DNA of 64,000 nt from Thalassospira profundimaris (GTDB lineage Bacteria > Pseudomonadota > Alphaproteobacteria > Rhodospirillales > Thalassospiraceae). A program made the position numbers and the translations under genes. Positions within the stretch are counted from its first letter, which is position 1. The number at the start of each line of letters is the position of its first letter. The DNA lies in assembly GCF_003326795.1 (NCBI RefSeq), contig NZ_JPWI01000011.1, positions 62,001 through 126,000 on the forward strand, in the 5' to 3' direction. Below, in pieces: positions 35,828 to 44,382 of this stretch. A model generated the notes under the pieces. It was given only the letters and a program-made list of their open reading frames with translations. It ran no database searches and had not been told where the DNA came from.

Positions 35828-37741
35828 TCAGCCTGCGATTTCGCCGCCATCCTGTTTGGTAACCGCGACAACTGACGGGCGCGGGGGAATGCCATCGGCA
35901 AAGTCCGGCCAGCGTGTGCTCGGGGCTTCATAGCTCGAACCATCCGCCGGATGCTGCACTGCAAGGAACAGGGTGGTTCCATCCGGGGTGAATTCCGGAC
36001 CGCACATTTCGGCACCAACCGGGCAGGCAAAGAAGAACTTGGTCAGGGCGCGGCCCGGACCGTCAACATCGGTTGCCCACATACCGTCCGGAATGTCCGA
36101 ACCCTGTGCGCCGTCAGAAGAAATCCACAGGCGGCCACGATGGTCGATCGCCATGTTGTCCGGGCAGGACAGCCAGGATTCAGCAGCCGGATGATAGACA
36201 GCCTTGTCGTCCGGGTTGGACGGATTGCCGGCAGCGAGCATGATGTCCCAGGTGAACCGGTTGGCGGTATGATCGGCATCCTTGCCACGGCCACCCGGAG
36301 GAGTGAGTTCAAGCACGTGACCATGCGGGTTGGCAGCGCGCGGGTTCGGCGCATTGCCTTCCTTGCGCTTGGAGTTGTTGGTCAGCATGACATAGACCTT
36401 GCCGTTGACCGGGTTCGGTTCAACATCTTCCGGGCGGTCCATCTGGGTTGCGCCCAGAAGGTCAGCCGCGCGACGGGTTTCGATCAGGACGTCTGCCTGA
36501 CTGTTGAAGTCGTTTTCTGCGGTCAGCGGACCTTCGCCAAAGATCAAAGGCATCCAGTCAAGTGAGCCATCATCGTTGAACTTTGCTACATACAGGGTGC
36601 CTTCATTCAGAAGGTCCATGTTGGCAGCGCGGTCGTTCGGGTTGTACTTGTTTGCAGCAACGAATTTATAGAGATAGTCAAAACGCTGATCGTCGCCGGA
36701 ATAAGCAACAATCGAGTTGTCCTTGTTCAGAACAACCGTTGCCCCTTCATGCTTGAAACGGCCCAGTGCAGTACGTTTCTTGGGCATGGAAGTCGGGTCA
36801 TACGGGTCAATCTCGACCATCCAGCCAAACTTGTTCGGTTCATTGGGTTCTTTTTCGACATTGAAACGGTCGAAATATTTAATCCATGAGTACCAGCTCT
36901 CGGGGCTGATGCCGAGACGCTTGTAATTGCGTTCTTCGCTTGTCTTGGCAATGTCGCCGCCAAAGTAGCCATTGAAGTTTTCTTCGGAAATCAGAATGGT
37001 GCCCCATGGGGTCTTGCCACCAGCACAGTTATTCAGGGTGCCAATAACGCGGGTACCGGTATTGTCCGAGCTGGTTTTAAGGCGGTCATGGCCTGCTGCC
37101 GGACCGGTGATTTGCATTTCGGTATCAAGGGCGGAAATACGGCGGGCATATTTCGAGCCGTCAATGACCTGCCATTTGCCATTGGTCTTTTTGATCTCGA
37201 CAATCGAGTGACCATGAGCAGCAATTTCATGAAGTGCCTGTTCCTGTGATGCGCCCATCGAGTCTTTCAGGCCTGGCCACATCAATTCGGCGTTGGTGTA
37301 TTCATGGCTGATGCACAGCAGGCCATGATCCGAGCTGTTTGAGCCAACCGGAAGCGGCATATAGCCGACATAGTCACAGTTATAGCCAAACTGCTTGTTC
37401 TGTGCGGTTGCGTCGACCTGACCGGGAACGAATTCCGGTGCATCGGCGACAACCTTGTCACCCCAGCGGATCAGCACGTCGGCGTCGTAGCCTTCTGCGA
37501 CCGCATGGGTTTCGGTAATTTTCTGCGGGATCGATTTGAAGGTCAGCGTGGATGCTGACTGCGCTTTGGCAACACCGCGGGTCGCAATGCCTGCGCCGAC
37601 CACGGCCGAAGTTGCCATCAGGCCCTTGAAGAAACCACGCCGCGAGAAGCGTGCGTCGATCAGGTCCGAGATGCGCGGGTTACGGGTTGGATTGGAAGGA
37701 ATGTCGTCGCGATCTTCAATAATTTCGAATTGTTCGCTCAT
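35828..37741 (-). CDS. PhoX-family (DUF839) alkaline phosphatase-like protein, Tat-exported
   Basis: A 637-aa periplasmic protein. The Tat signal is at about 33-65 (SRRGFFKGLMATSAVVGAG, twin arginine at 34-35). The body is the DUF839/PhoX beta-propeller: GTILISEENFNGYFGG, SPESWYSWIKYFDRF, TPPGGRGKDADHTANRFTW in register (short blocks). PhoX enzymes are calcium- and iron-dependent phosphatases that release phosphate from esters, often in marine bacteria short of phosphate. The start is ATG 37741 (SEQFEIIED); an in-frame extension of 46 codons upstream has no similarity. I saw no convincing Pho box. Confidence 0.88.
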   Translation of the reverse strand: MSEQFEIIEDRDDIPSNPTRNPRISDLIDARFSRRGFFKGLMATSAVVGAGIATRGVAKAQSASTLTFKSIPQKITETHAVAEGYDADVLIRWGDKVVADAPEFVPGQVDATAQNKQFGYNCDYVGYMPLPVGSNSSDHGLLCISHEYTNAELMWPGLKDSMGASQEQALHEIAAHGHSIVEIKKTNGKWQVIDGSKYARRISALDTEMQITGPAAGHDRLKTSSDNTGTRVIGTLNNCAGGKTPWGTILISEENFNGYFGGDIAKTSEERNYKRLGISPESWYSWIKYFDRFNVEKEPNEPNKFGWMVEIDPYDPTSMPKKRTALGRFKHEGATVVLNKDNSIVAYSGDDQRFDYLYKFVAANKYNPNDRAANMDLLNEGTLYVAKFNDDGSLDWMPLIFGEGPLTAENDFNSQADVLIETRRAADLLGATQMDRPEDVEPNPVNGKVYVMLTNNSKRKEGNAPNPRAANPHGHVLELTPPGGRGKDADHTANRFTWDIMLAAGNPSNPDDKAVYHPAAESWLSCPDNMAIDHRGRLWISSDGAQGSDIPDGMWATDVDGPGRALTKFFFACPVGAEMCGPEFTPDGTTLFLAVQHPADGSSYEAPSTRWPDFADGIPPRPSVVAVTKQDGGEIAG

Positions 37742-37924
37742 GGCTTTTCTCTCTCTGTGCAGTGCCTGATACAGCGCGGAGAAAATGCCAGAAGATTCGA
37801 AATGTAATTGTGATGTTTTTGTTATGTTGTAACGGCGAGACGGGCGGATCGGAAACCACAAGGAAATCTGCGGAAGCAAGCGCGGGCACCAAGCAGTATT
37901 TCAGGTGCTGATGTCGTGTGCATA

Positions 37925-38464
37925 TCAGGATGTCAGGGGTCTTTGGGCGACGATTGCCTGTTTGATGGCTGTAATCCCAGAATCGCCATGTCTGACGGGC
38001 CCTTGTTGGAATGCAACGATGTCCCAGTCGGCAAAGATGTTCTTCAGTTCGTCTTTTTCTAACAAAAAATCAGGTGAACGGGGGCGCCCGATCTTTTCAT
38101 TCCCGGTCATGAAAGTCTCGTAGACTATTGTGCCACCAGATCGCGTGGCATTGCGCAGATGATCAAATAGCGGCCTGTGCAGATAATTGACGACAACAAT
38201 CAGATCGAATTGCTGATTTCCCGGCGGCCAATGTCCGGTTTCCAGATCGGCCTGCTGCCAGTTAATGGATTGATCGGCCAGTTGATGGGCCAAGTGATCG
38301 ACACGTGAAAGATCGCGATCAAGGGCGGTGACATCCCATCCCTGCTGCGCAAGCCAGAAACTGTGACGTCCGGCACCACAAGCCAGATCAAGCGCATGGT
38401 TTTGCCCGGCAGACGGGGCGGGGCAGTGCTGTGTGATCCAGTTGGACGGCAATTGGGATGACAT
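37925..38464 (-). CDS. Class I SAM-dependent methyltransferase
   Basis: A 179-aa methyltransferase. Motif I is ALDLACGAGRHSFWLAQ, the acidic SAM-ribose residue is in VTALDRD, and motif IV is FDLIVVVNYLHRPLF. It resembles TehB-like and small unassigned methyltransferases. Its acceptor is unknown. It is a single gene on the minus strand, divergent from the DUF1178 gene. Confidence 0.85.
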   Translation of the reverse strand: MSSQLPSNWITQHCPAPSAGQNHALDLACGAGRHSFWLAQQGWDVTALDRDLSRVDHLAHQLADQSINWQQADLETGHWPPGNQQFDLIVVVNYLHRPLFDHLRNATRSGGTIVYETFMTGNEKIGRPRSPDFLLEKDELKNIFADWDIVAFQQGPVRHGDSGITAIKQAIVAQRPLTS

Positions 38465-38580
38465 TTTTGTAAATCTTGTTTATTGAAGGTTTCGCATGTG
38501 ACTGGCGGAATGCCTCCGTCCGGGCCATATTACAGATAACTTAATGTTCTGCGACATATTCGGTTTCCACAAGTACCATC

Positions 38581-39015
38581 ATGATTCTTTTCCAGCTTAA
38601 ATGCGAACATGATCACGAATTTGAAGGTTGGTTCAAAGACGGCGCGACCTATGACGCGCAGGCCGCCGATGGCGACCTGTCCTGTCCGGTATGCGGCACG
38701 TCAAATGTGGGCAAGGCCCTGATGGCGCCGCGTTTGCGGACCTCACGCCAGAAAGAACAGGCCGCCGAGAAGCAGCATCAGAAAGCCGTTGCCGAAGCCG
38801 CCAAGGCTGCCATCGCCGAAATCCGTAAACAGGTCGAAACCAATTGCGAGCATGTCGGCAGCAAATTTGCTGAAGAAGCCCGCAAGATCCATTATGGCGA
38901 AGCCAAAAAGCGCGGTATCTACGGCGAGGCATCCCTTAAGGAAACCGCCGAACTGGTCGAGGAAGGCATTGATGTTCATGCCTTGCCCTGGGACGACGCA
39001 CACAAGAAAAATTGA
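38581..39015 (+). CDS. DUF1178 family protein
   Basis: A 144-aa conserved alphaproteobacterial protein. The N-terminal half is a short zinc-ribbon-like module: FQLKCEHDHEFEGWF has one Cys-x-His pair, and DLSCPVCGTSNVGKALMAPRL a CxxC. The C-terminal half is helical and charged (KEQAAEKQHQKAVAEAAKAA). Function unknown. It lies in the conserved neighbourhood of grxC, nitrilase and ubiG, which suggests a housekeeping role. ATG 38581. Confidence 0.9.
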   Translation: MILFQLKCEHDHEFEGWFKDGATYDAQAADGDLSCPVCGTSNVGKALMAPRLRTSRQKEQAAEKQHQKAVAEAAKAAIAEIRKQVETNCEHVGSKFAEEARKIHYGEAKKRGIYGEASLKETAELVEEGIDVHALPWDDAHKKN

Positions 39016-39361
39016 TCGCGACAGTCTGTGGGTCTATAGGGTCTGCGGAACATATCTCCTAACGAACTTTTTGAAGAGCCGGAGCCGAGCTGTTCAGCAC
39101 GGGGTGACGGCGGAAAATTTGCAGGGAGAACATGGTCCATGGGCTCTTATTGCGGCTGGACATGTTGAAAAACATCGGGCCGTGATTACTTTAAAACGCA
39201 AAGACTATACAAAAGTGGTGGTTGGGCGATTTGGTAAAGGTCCCGTGCGACTGGCTTTGGCCATGTGCGGGTTTCACCGTCTCATGATGACCACCGAGAC
39301 ATTAAGGACTTTGTTCCGTGCCCGGTTGAGCTGAGGCTGTGACGAAAGTCGGGGGAGAAAC
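39016..39361. other. 346-bp region without a supported gene
   Basis: An open frame that enters from inside the DUF1178 gene runs to 39334, but has no start with a ribosome-binding site and no similarity I recognise. No tRNA, hairpin terminator or repeat is evident. It probably holds the promoter and leader of the GGDEF gene. Confidence 0.5.
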
Positions 39362-40789
39362 GTGACGTCACGGACTGCAATTGTTGATTACGTGCCATAT
39401 CTGGTCGGTGCAATCGGTGCGGGGATACTGGTTTTTGGTGCTTCACTTTTTGGTATCCTGACGCGACCCGAAGGGCTGCTTGCCGTTCTGTGGCCAGCCA
39501 ATGCGTTGTTGCTGGCGGCATTTGTGCGAGTGCCATCCATGAATACGCCGATCGGATGGCTGGCGGCATTCGGCGGGTTTATGCTTGCCGATATCCTGAC
39601 CGGCAGTGATGTCAGCAAGGCTGCCTGGTTGACCGTGGCCAATATGTCCGGCGTTGCCGTCGGGTTGGCGCTGATCAGCAAACTCGATCCGGAAGACCGG
39701 AACTTGCGCAGGCCGTCGGGGGTTCTTTATCTTTGCCTGACAAGTGCGGCAGCCGCGACCGGGTCCGGATTGATGGGCATTGCCGTCGCCCTGATTGTCT
39801 TCCATTCCGATCCGGTTATGGCATTCGTGTTCTGGTCGAGCACCGAGTTCGCCAATTATGTCATCATCCTTCCCTTTGCGATGACAGTGTCGCGATTGCC
39901 CGATTTCCTGAATGGTTGGCAGCGGCTTGCAGGGCGCGTTAGACAGGACTGGAAAGTGCTGCTGGGCGGGATGCCCGCGCTTTCACTGGCTTTCAGTCTG
40001 GTTATGGTTTCGTTTGTCGGCGGGCCGGGCGCAATCGTTTTTCCGGTCCCGGCACTTTTGTGGTGTGCGCTGAGTTATCGGCTCAGTGTTGTATCGGTTC
40101 TGATTACGTTGCTTTCGCTCTGGCTTATGATTGTGTTGGAGCTTGATCTGCTTGCTAATCTGCCAGAAGGGGCTGACCCCTATTATGGTGTCATATCCAC
40201 TCGGCTGGGGATTGCCATGCTTGCCCTTGGTCCTTTGACGGTTGCGTCAATTGATCGTGCAAGGTCAGCCCTTGTCGAGCGGCTCGATCATGCGGCCAAT
40301 CATGATTATCTTACCGGTCTTCTTACCCGCGGGGCTTTCATGCCGTTGGGGCAGGAAATGGTTGACCGGATTGCCGCGCAAAAAGGCCGCCTGACGGTCA
40401 TGGTGATGGATCTTGATCTCTTCAAGGAAATCAATGACAGCCATGGACATGCGACCGGTGACAGAATCCTGATCGAAGTGGCCCGTGTCATTCAGCGCAA
40501 CTTGCGGGGAACCGATCTGTTTGCTCGTCTTGGCGGCGAAGAATTCGCAATTCTTGTTCCTGATATCGCCAAAGTCGATGCCCAGGGATTGGCGCAACGG
40601 ATTCGCAAGGCGGTCGAACAGGCAAGCATCGTGGCCGCGAACGATGTGCCGATCCATACGACGGTCAGTATCGGACTTCTATATCGCCAACCCGATCAGC
40701 CGATCAGGATCGATACTCTTTTGAATGAAGCTGACCGGGCAATGTATGAAGCCAAGGAAAACGGTCGTAACCGTGTGGTCGCGCGTTAA
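39362..40789 (+). CDS. MASE1-like membrane sensor diguanylate cyclase (GGDEF)
   Basis: A 475-aa inner-membrane enzyme. The first 300 residues hold about eight hydrophobic segments of MASE1 type (first VPYLVGAIGAGILVFGASL; VLWPANALLLAAFV). The GGDEF domain follows (about 310-472): catalytic GGEEF at 391-395 in LFARLGGEEFAIL. The inhibitory I-site RxxD lies at 382-385 (RGTD), so feedback by c-di-GMP is expected. Pairing with the HD-GYP gene at 10825 gives one synthetic and one degradative c-di-GMP enzyme in this window, though they are far apart. The start is GTG 39362; stop overlaps that of ubiG by four bases. Confidence 0.9.
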   Translation: MTSRTAIVDYVPYLVGAIGAGILVFGASLFGILTRPEGLLAVLWPANALLLAAFVRVPSMNTPIGWLAAFGGFMLADILTGSDVSKAAWLTVANMSGVAVGLALISKLDPEDRNLRRPSGVLYLCLTSAAAATGSGLMGIAVALIVFHSDPVMAFVFWSSTEFANYVIILPFAMTVSRLPDFLNGWQRLAGRVRQDWKVLLGGMPALSLAFSLVMVSFVGGPGAIVFPVPALLWCALSYRLSVVSVLITLLSLWLMIVLELDLLANLPEGADPYYGVISTRLGIAMLALGPLTVASIDRARSALVERLDHAANHDYLTGLLTRGAFMPLGQEMVDRIAAQKGRLTVMVMDLDLFKEINDSHGHATGDRILIEVARVIQRNLRGTDLFARLGGEEFAILVPDIAKVDAQGLAQRIRKAVEQASIVAANDVPIHTTVSIGLLYRQPDQPIRIDTLLNEADRAMYEAKENGRNRVVAR

Positions 40790-41550
40790 GCCGCATCAGG
40801 CTTGCGCGCAATCACCATGTAATTGACATCAAGATCACGCGGCGCGGGATACCATTTGTCATTGATCGGGTTATAGGCAACCCCGGTGATATCGGTCAGC
40901 TCAAGACCGGCCCCGCGCAAATAGCCCGACATTTCAGACGGTTTGACGAATTTTCGCCAGTCATGCGTGCCAGCCGGAAGCCAGCGCAGAATATATTCCG
41001 CACCGATCTTGGCCAGTGCCAGTGACTTGATGGTGCGGTTCAGGGTCGCGACAAACATCAATCCGCCGGGTTTCAGCACCGATGCACAGGCCTGCATGAA
41101 GAATTGCGGATCATCGACATGCTCGATGACTTCCATATTCAGCACGATATCAAACTGTTTGCCTTCATCGGCCAGCATTTCGGGCGTGCAGCAACGGTAA
41201 TCGATCTCAAGGCCTGATTGTGCAGCATGGACCTTGGCGACTTCGATGTTGTTTTCGGCTGCATCAATCGAGGTCATTTTTGCCCCCATCCGCGCCAATG
41301 GTTCGGAAAGCAAACCGGCACCACAGCCAATATCGATGATCTCGATATCCTTTAGCGGTTCGATCTGGTTGGGATCACGACCGAGATGGGCGCAGATATT
41401 GTCTCGCAGAAGCTGCAAGCGGACCGGATTGAAGCGGTGCAGGGGCTTCATCACGCCATTCGGATCCCACCATTTTTCGGCCATTGCAGAAAAACGTGCA
41501 ATTTCCTCTGCATTGGCGGTACGGCTGGTTTTGGCGGATGCTTCCGACAT
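40786..41550 (-). CDS. ubiG: 3-demethylubiquinol / 2-polyprenyl-6-hydroxyphenol O-methyltransferase
   Basis: UbiG (254 aa) performs both O-methylations of ubiquinone synthesis. Motif I is IIDIGCGAGLLSEPLA; the family marker FSAMAEKWWDPNGVMKPLH is in the N-terminus, and HDWRKFVKPSEM at the end. The start is ATG 41550 (GGAG site upstream), nine codons inside the longest frame. It converges on the GGDEF gene and is divergent from lysC. Confidence 0.96.
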   Translation of the reverse strand: MSEASAKTSRTANAEEIARFSAMAEKWWDPNGVMKPLHRFNPVRLQLLRDNICAHLGRDPNQIEPLKDIEIIDIGCGAGLLSEPLARMGAKMTSIDAAENNIEVAKVHAAQSGLEIDYRCCTPEMLADEGKQFDIVLNMEVIEHVDDPQFFMQACASVLKPGGLMFVATLNRTIKSLALAKIGAEYILRWLPAGTHDWRKFVKPSEMSGYLRGAGLELTDITGVAYNPINDKWYPAPRDLDVNYMVIARKPDAA

Positions 41551-41977
41551 GACGTGGCTCCAAAGGCATGAAATCAAATCTGTTATGCTGTGCCCTGTTT
41601 ACGCGGGCCGGAACGGCAAGGCAATACTCAGCTGTCAAAAGCGCGATCTTCCATAAGCAGCAGCCGCGATGTGTCCGGTGTCAGGTGCCTTGCAAGGGTG
41701 GAATGGTTTGTCAGGGTTTCTGGGTAAAATTCGCACGATATTTCTCTGAATTTGCGGTCTCCGAGCCTTTCCAGACATATTTGCCTTATAAAAATTGCAT
41801 CGACGCAATTTATCGGCTGCGTTGATGCTTGTTTCGCGATGATTATGGAAGTATTGATAACGCCGCCCGGATCAGGAGAAGCGCCGAGTTAATGGCATTG
41901 CACCCCTGATATGGGACCGGATCACATACCGTCATTCTCGGATCGCCGATGGACGGAGAGCATAGCGGGGATACTTC
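41551..41977. promoter_or_regulatory. 427-bp intergenic region upstream of lysC
   Basis: No coding sequence is supported. AAATTGC (41792-41798) and GCAATTT (41805-41811) form a perfect 7-bp dyad with a 6-nt spacer; a TATAAA lies just before it at about 41787. I see no lysine riboswitch. It holds promoters for ubiG and lysC. Confidence 0.45.
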
Positions 41978-43198
41978 ATGGCCCGTATTGTCATGAAATT
42001 TGGCGGCACTTCGGTCGCTGATGTTGATAAAATCAAAAACGTAGCACGTCGGGTCAAGGCCGAGGTGGACGCTGGCAATCAGGTAGCTGTTGTCGTTTCC
42101 GCCATGTCAGGCAAGACCAACGAACTGGTCGGCTGGGCGCAGGAAGTCTCGCCGATGTATGATGCACGTGAATATGACGTCATCGTATCGTCGGGTGAAC
42201 AGGTGACTGTCGGTCTTCTGGCCATGGCACTGCAGAGCATGGATGTGCCTGCACGTTCCTGGCTCGGATGGCAGATCCCGATCAAGACTGATGGCGCACA
42301 TGCCAAGGCCCGTATCAAGGAAATCGACACCACCGAACTCGACAAGCGCATGAATGGCGGCGAAGTCGTTTGCGTGGCGGGTTTCCAGGGGATTGCCCCG
42401 GATAACCGGATCACAACACTTGGTCGTGGTGGTTCCGATACATCTGCTGTGGCGCTTGCGGCTGCACTGAATGCTGATCGTTGCGACATCTATACCGATG
42501 TCGAGGGTGTTTACACCACCGATCCGCGCATTGTGCCCAAGGCCAAGAAGATCGAAAAGATTACCTACGAAGAAATGCTGGAACTGGCTTCGCTGGGTGC
42601 GAAGGTCCTGCAGACCCGTTCGGTTGAGATGGCCATGAACCATCGCGTCCGGGTACAGGTCCGTTCGACCTTTAGTGAAGCAGAAGGAACACTTGTTGTA
42701 GACGAGGACGAAATCGTGGAACAGGAAGTCGTCAGCGGAATTGCCTATAGCCGTGACGAAGCCAAGATCACCTTGGTTAAAGTCGCAGATAAACCGGGTA
42801 TTGCCGCTTCTATCTTCAGCCCGCTGGCTGATGCGAATATCAACGTCGATATGATCGTGCAGAACGTCTCCGAAGACGGCAAAAGCACGGACATGACCTT
42901 TACCGTTCCGCGGGGTGAATTCCAGCGTGCGCTTCAGGTTATCGAAAAAAACAAAGACAAGATCGCCTATCAGGAACTCCTGAGCACCTCTGATGTGACC
43001 AAAGTGTCGATCATCGGTGTCGGTATGCGATCCCATGTTGGCGTTGCGCGCAAAATGTTTGAAACCCTTGCTGAAAAGGGCATCAACATTCAGGTCATCT
43101 CGACCTCGGAAATCAAGGTCAGCGTGCTGATCGCCGAGGAATATACCGAACTTGCAGTCCGTGCCCTGCACACTGCCTACGGTCTTGATGACGAATAA
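41978..43198 (+). CDS. lysC: Aspartate kinase
   Basis: LysC (406 aa) phosphorylates aspartate, the entry to lysine, threonine and methionine synthesis. The kinase domain (1-260) opens with [16 protein letters not shown], contains [13 protein letters not shown] and [16 protein letters not shown]. Two ACT domains follow (about 265-400: [18 protein letters not shown] and [16 protein letters not shown]), which should bind lysine or threonine for feedback control. Length matches the mid-size single aspartate kinase of alphaproteobacteria. ATG 41978. Confidence 0.97.
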   Translation: MARIVMKFGGTSVADVDKIKNVARRVKAEVDAGNQVAVVVSAMSGKTNELVGWAQEVSPMYDAREYDVIVSSGEQVTVGLLAMALQSMDVPARSWLGWQIPIKTDGAHAKARIKEIDTTELDKRMNGGEVVCVAGFQGIAPDNRITTLGRGGSDTSAVALAAALNADRCDIYTDVEGVYTTDPRIVPKAKKIEKITYEEMLELASLGAKVLQTRSVEMAMNHRVRVQVRSTFSEAEGTLVVDEDEIVEQEVVSGIAYSRDEAKITLVKVADKPGIAASIFSPLADANINVDMIVQNVSEDGKSTDMTFTVPRGEFQRALQVIEKNKDKIAYQELLSTSDVTKVSIIGVGMRSHVGVARKMFETLAEKGINIQVISTSEIKVSVLIAEEYTELAVRALHTAYGLDDE

Positions 43199-43300
43199 TT
43201 TCGACAGAACGATCGCTTTTGCGCGATTAAGCCACTGTTAAATTACGTGTAATACTACATACTAGCTGGAACGATGTGTTTCGGCCTTTGTAATGAAATG

Positions 43301-43335
43301 GCAGGGAACCTCGCGTTCCCTGCATTTCTGCTTTG
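43301..43335 (+). terminator. Hairpin between lysC and the nitronate monooxygenase gene
   Basis: A perfect 9-bp stem (GCAGGGAAC / GTTCCCTGC, loop CTCGC) at 43301-43323 is followed by ATTTCTGCTTT. It ends 25 bp before the next start codon, so it could end lysC transcripts or act in the next gene's leader. Confidence 0.5.
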
Positions 43336-43348
43336 GGGTACTGACAAT

Positions 43349-44377
43349 ATGAGCGATCCGAAATTTGACGCAGCACACGCGCGCCTTGAAAAGCTGTGGG
43401 CAGCGGGCAAGGAATTCCTTGGAACCGACTATGCCATCATGGCTGGCGCAATGTCGTGGGTGTCTGAACGTCACCTGGTTTCGGCAGTCTCGAATGCAGG
43501 CGGCTTTGGTGTGATTGCCTGCGGGTCCATGACCCCGGATTTGCTGTCGGCTGAAATTGCCGCCACCAAGGAAATGACCAAGAAGCCGTTTGGCGTCAAT
43601 CTGATCACCATGCATCCGCAGCTTGATGATTTGATTGAAGTCTGCCGCGAACATAACGTCGGTCACGTGGTTCTGGCAGGTGGTTTGCCGTCTTCGGCAT
43701 CAATCAAGCAGGCCAAGGAATTTGCCAAGGTTGTCTGTTTTGCCCCGGCACTGGTTCTGGCCAAGAAGCTGATCCGTTCGGGTGCTGATGCGCTGGTCAT
43801 CGAAGGCAGCGAAGCAGGCGGTCATATTGGCCCGGTGTCGCTGACCGTTCTGGTGCAGGAAATCCTGCCCGAGATTTCCGACATCCCGGTTTTCTGTGCC
43901 GGTGGTATCGGACGTGGCGAAGCCATCACCGGTCTTCTTGAGCAGGGTGCCGCCGGTGTTCAGATCGGAACCCGTCTGGTTTGTGCCGAAGAATGCATTG
44001 CCCATCCTGATTTCAAAAAGGCCTTCATCCGTGCAAGTGCGCGCGATGCGGTAACCACCGTGCAGCTTGACGATCGTTTCCCGGTTATTCCGGTGCGTGC
44101 CCTTGCCAACAAGGGAACGGACGAGTTCCGTGAAACCCAGCGCAAGGTCATCGAAAAATTCCGTTCCGGTGAACTTGACCAAGGTGCCGCCCAGCTTGAA
44201 ATCGAACATTTCTGGGCCGGTGCATTGCGCCGTGCGGTGATCGATGGTGACGTTGAAAGCGGATCGGTTATGGCAGGGCAGTCGGTTGGTATGGTAAAGA
44301 AAGAACAACCGGTTACAGAAATTCTGCAAGAGTTGGTCGAACAGGCCGTGCAATCCCTGATTAAGAGAGACAGCTAA
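43349..44377 (+). CDS. Nitronate monooxygenase (2-nitropropane dioxygenase family)
   Basis: A 342-aa FMN-dependent TIM-barrel enzyme. The N-terminus carries IMAGAMSWVSERHLVSAVSNAGGFGVI (first block IMAGAMSWVS), the phosphate-binding motif IEGSEAGGHIGPVS and IPVFCAGGIGRGEA; the pattern is of class I/II nitronate monooxygenases. These oxidise alkyl nitronates, including the toxin propionate-3-nitronate. ATG 43349 (SDPKFDAAH) is preferred; the frame is open 25 codons upstream. It lies between lysC and ptsP, which are usually adjacent; the stop is 5 bp from ptsP, suggesting a common transcript. Confidence 0.88.
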   Translation: MSDPKFDAAHARLEKLWAAGKEFLGTDYAIMAGAMSWVSERHLVSAVSNAGGFGVIACGSMTPDLLSAEIAATKEMTKKPFGVNLITMHPQLDDLIEVCREHNVGHVVLAGGLPSSASIKQAKEFAKVVCFAPALVLAKKLIRSGADALVIEGSEAGGHIGPVSLTVLVQEILPEISDIPVFCAGGIGRGEAITGLLEQGAAGVQIGTRLVCAEECIAHPDFKKAFIRASARDAVTTVQLDDRFPVIPVRALANKGTDEFRETQRKVIEKFRSGELDQGAAQLEIEHFWAGALRRAVIDGDVESGSVMAGQSVGMVKKEQPVTEILQELVEQAVQSLIKRDS

Positions 44378-44382
44378 GCCAA

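Noticed and set aside
37742-37924. Possible Pho box upstream of the PhoX-type gene
   Set aside because: A-rich and CA-rich repeats occur, but no pair of CTGTCAT-like 7-mers at the right spacing.
38789-39334. Open frame running from inside DUF1178 into the 346-bp gap
   Set aside because: It overlaps a real gene in another frame, and the unique part has no start with a ribosome-binding site and no similarity.
41551-41977. Possible lysine riboswitch upstream of lysC
   Set aside because: No multi-helix core or conserved lysine-riboswitch sequence was seen; only a short dyad is present.
42107-43171. A 354-codon open frame opposite lysC
   Set aside because: Antisense to a complete aspartate kinase with all motifs; no homology signal and no start signals.
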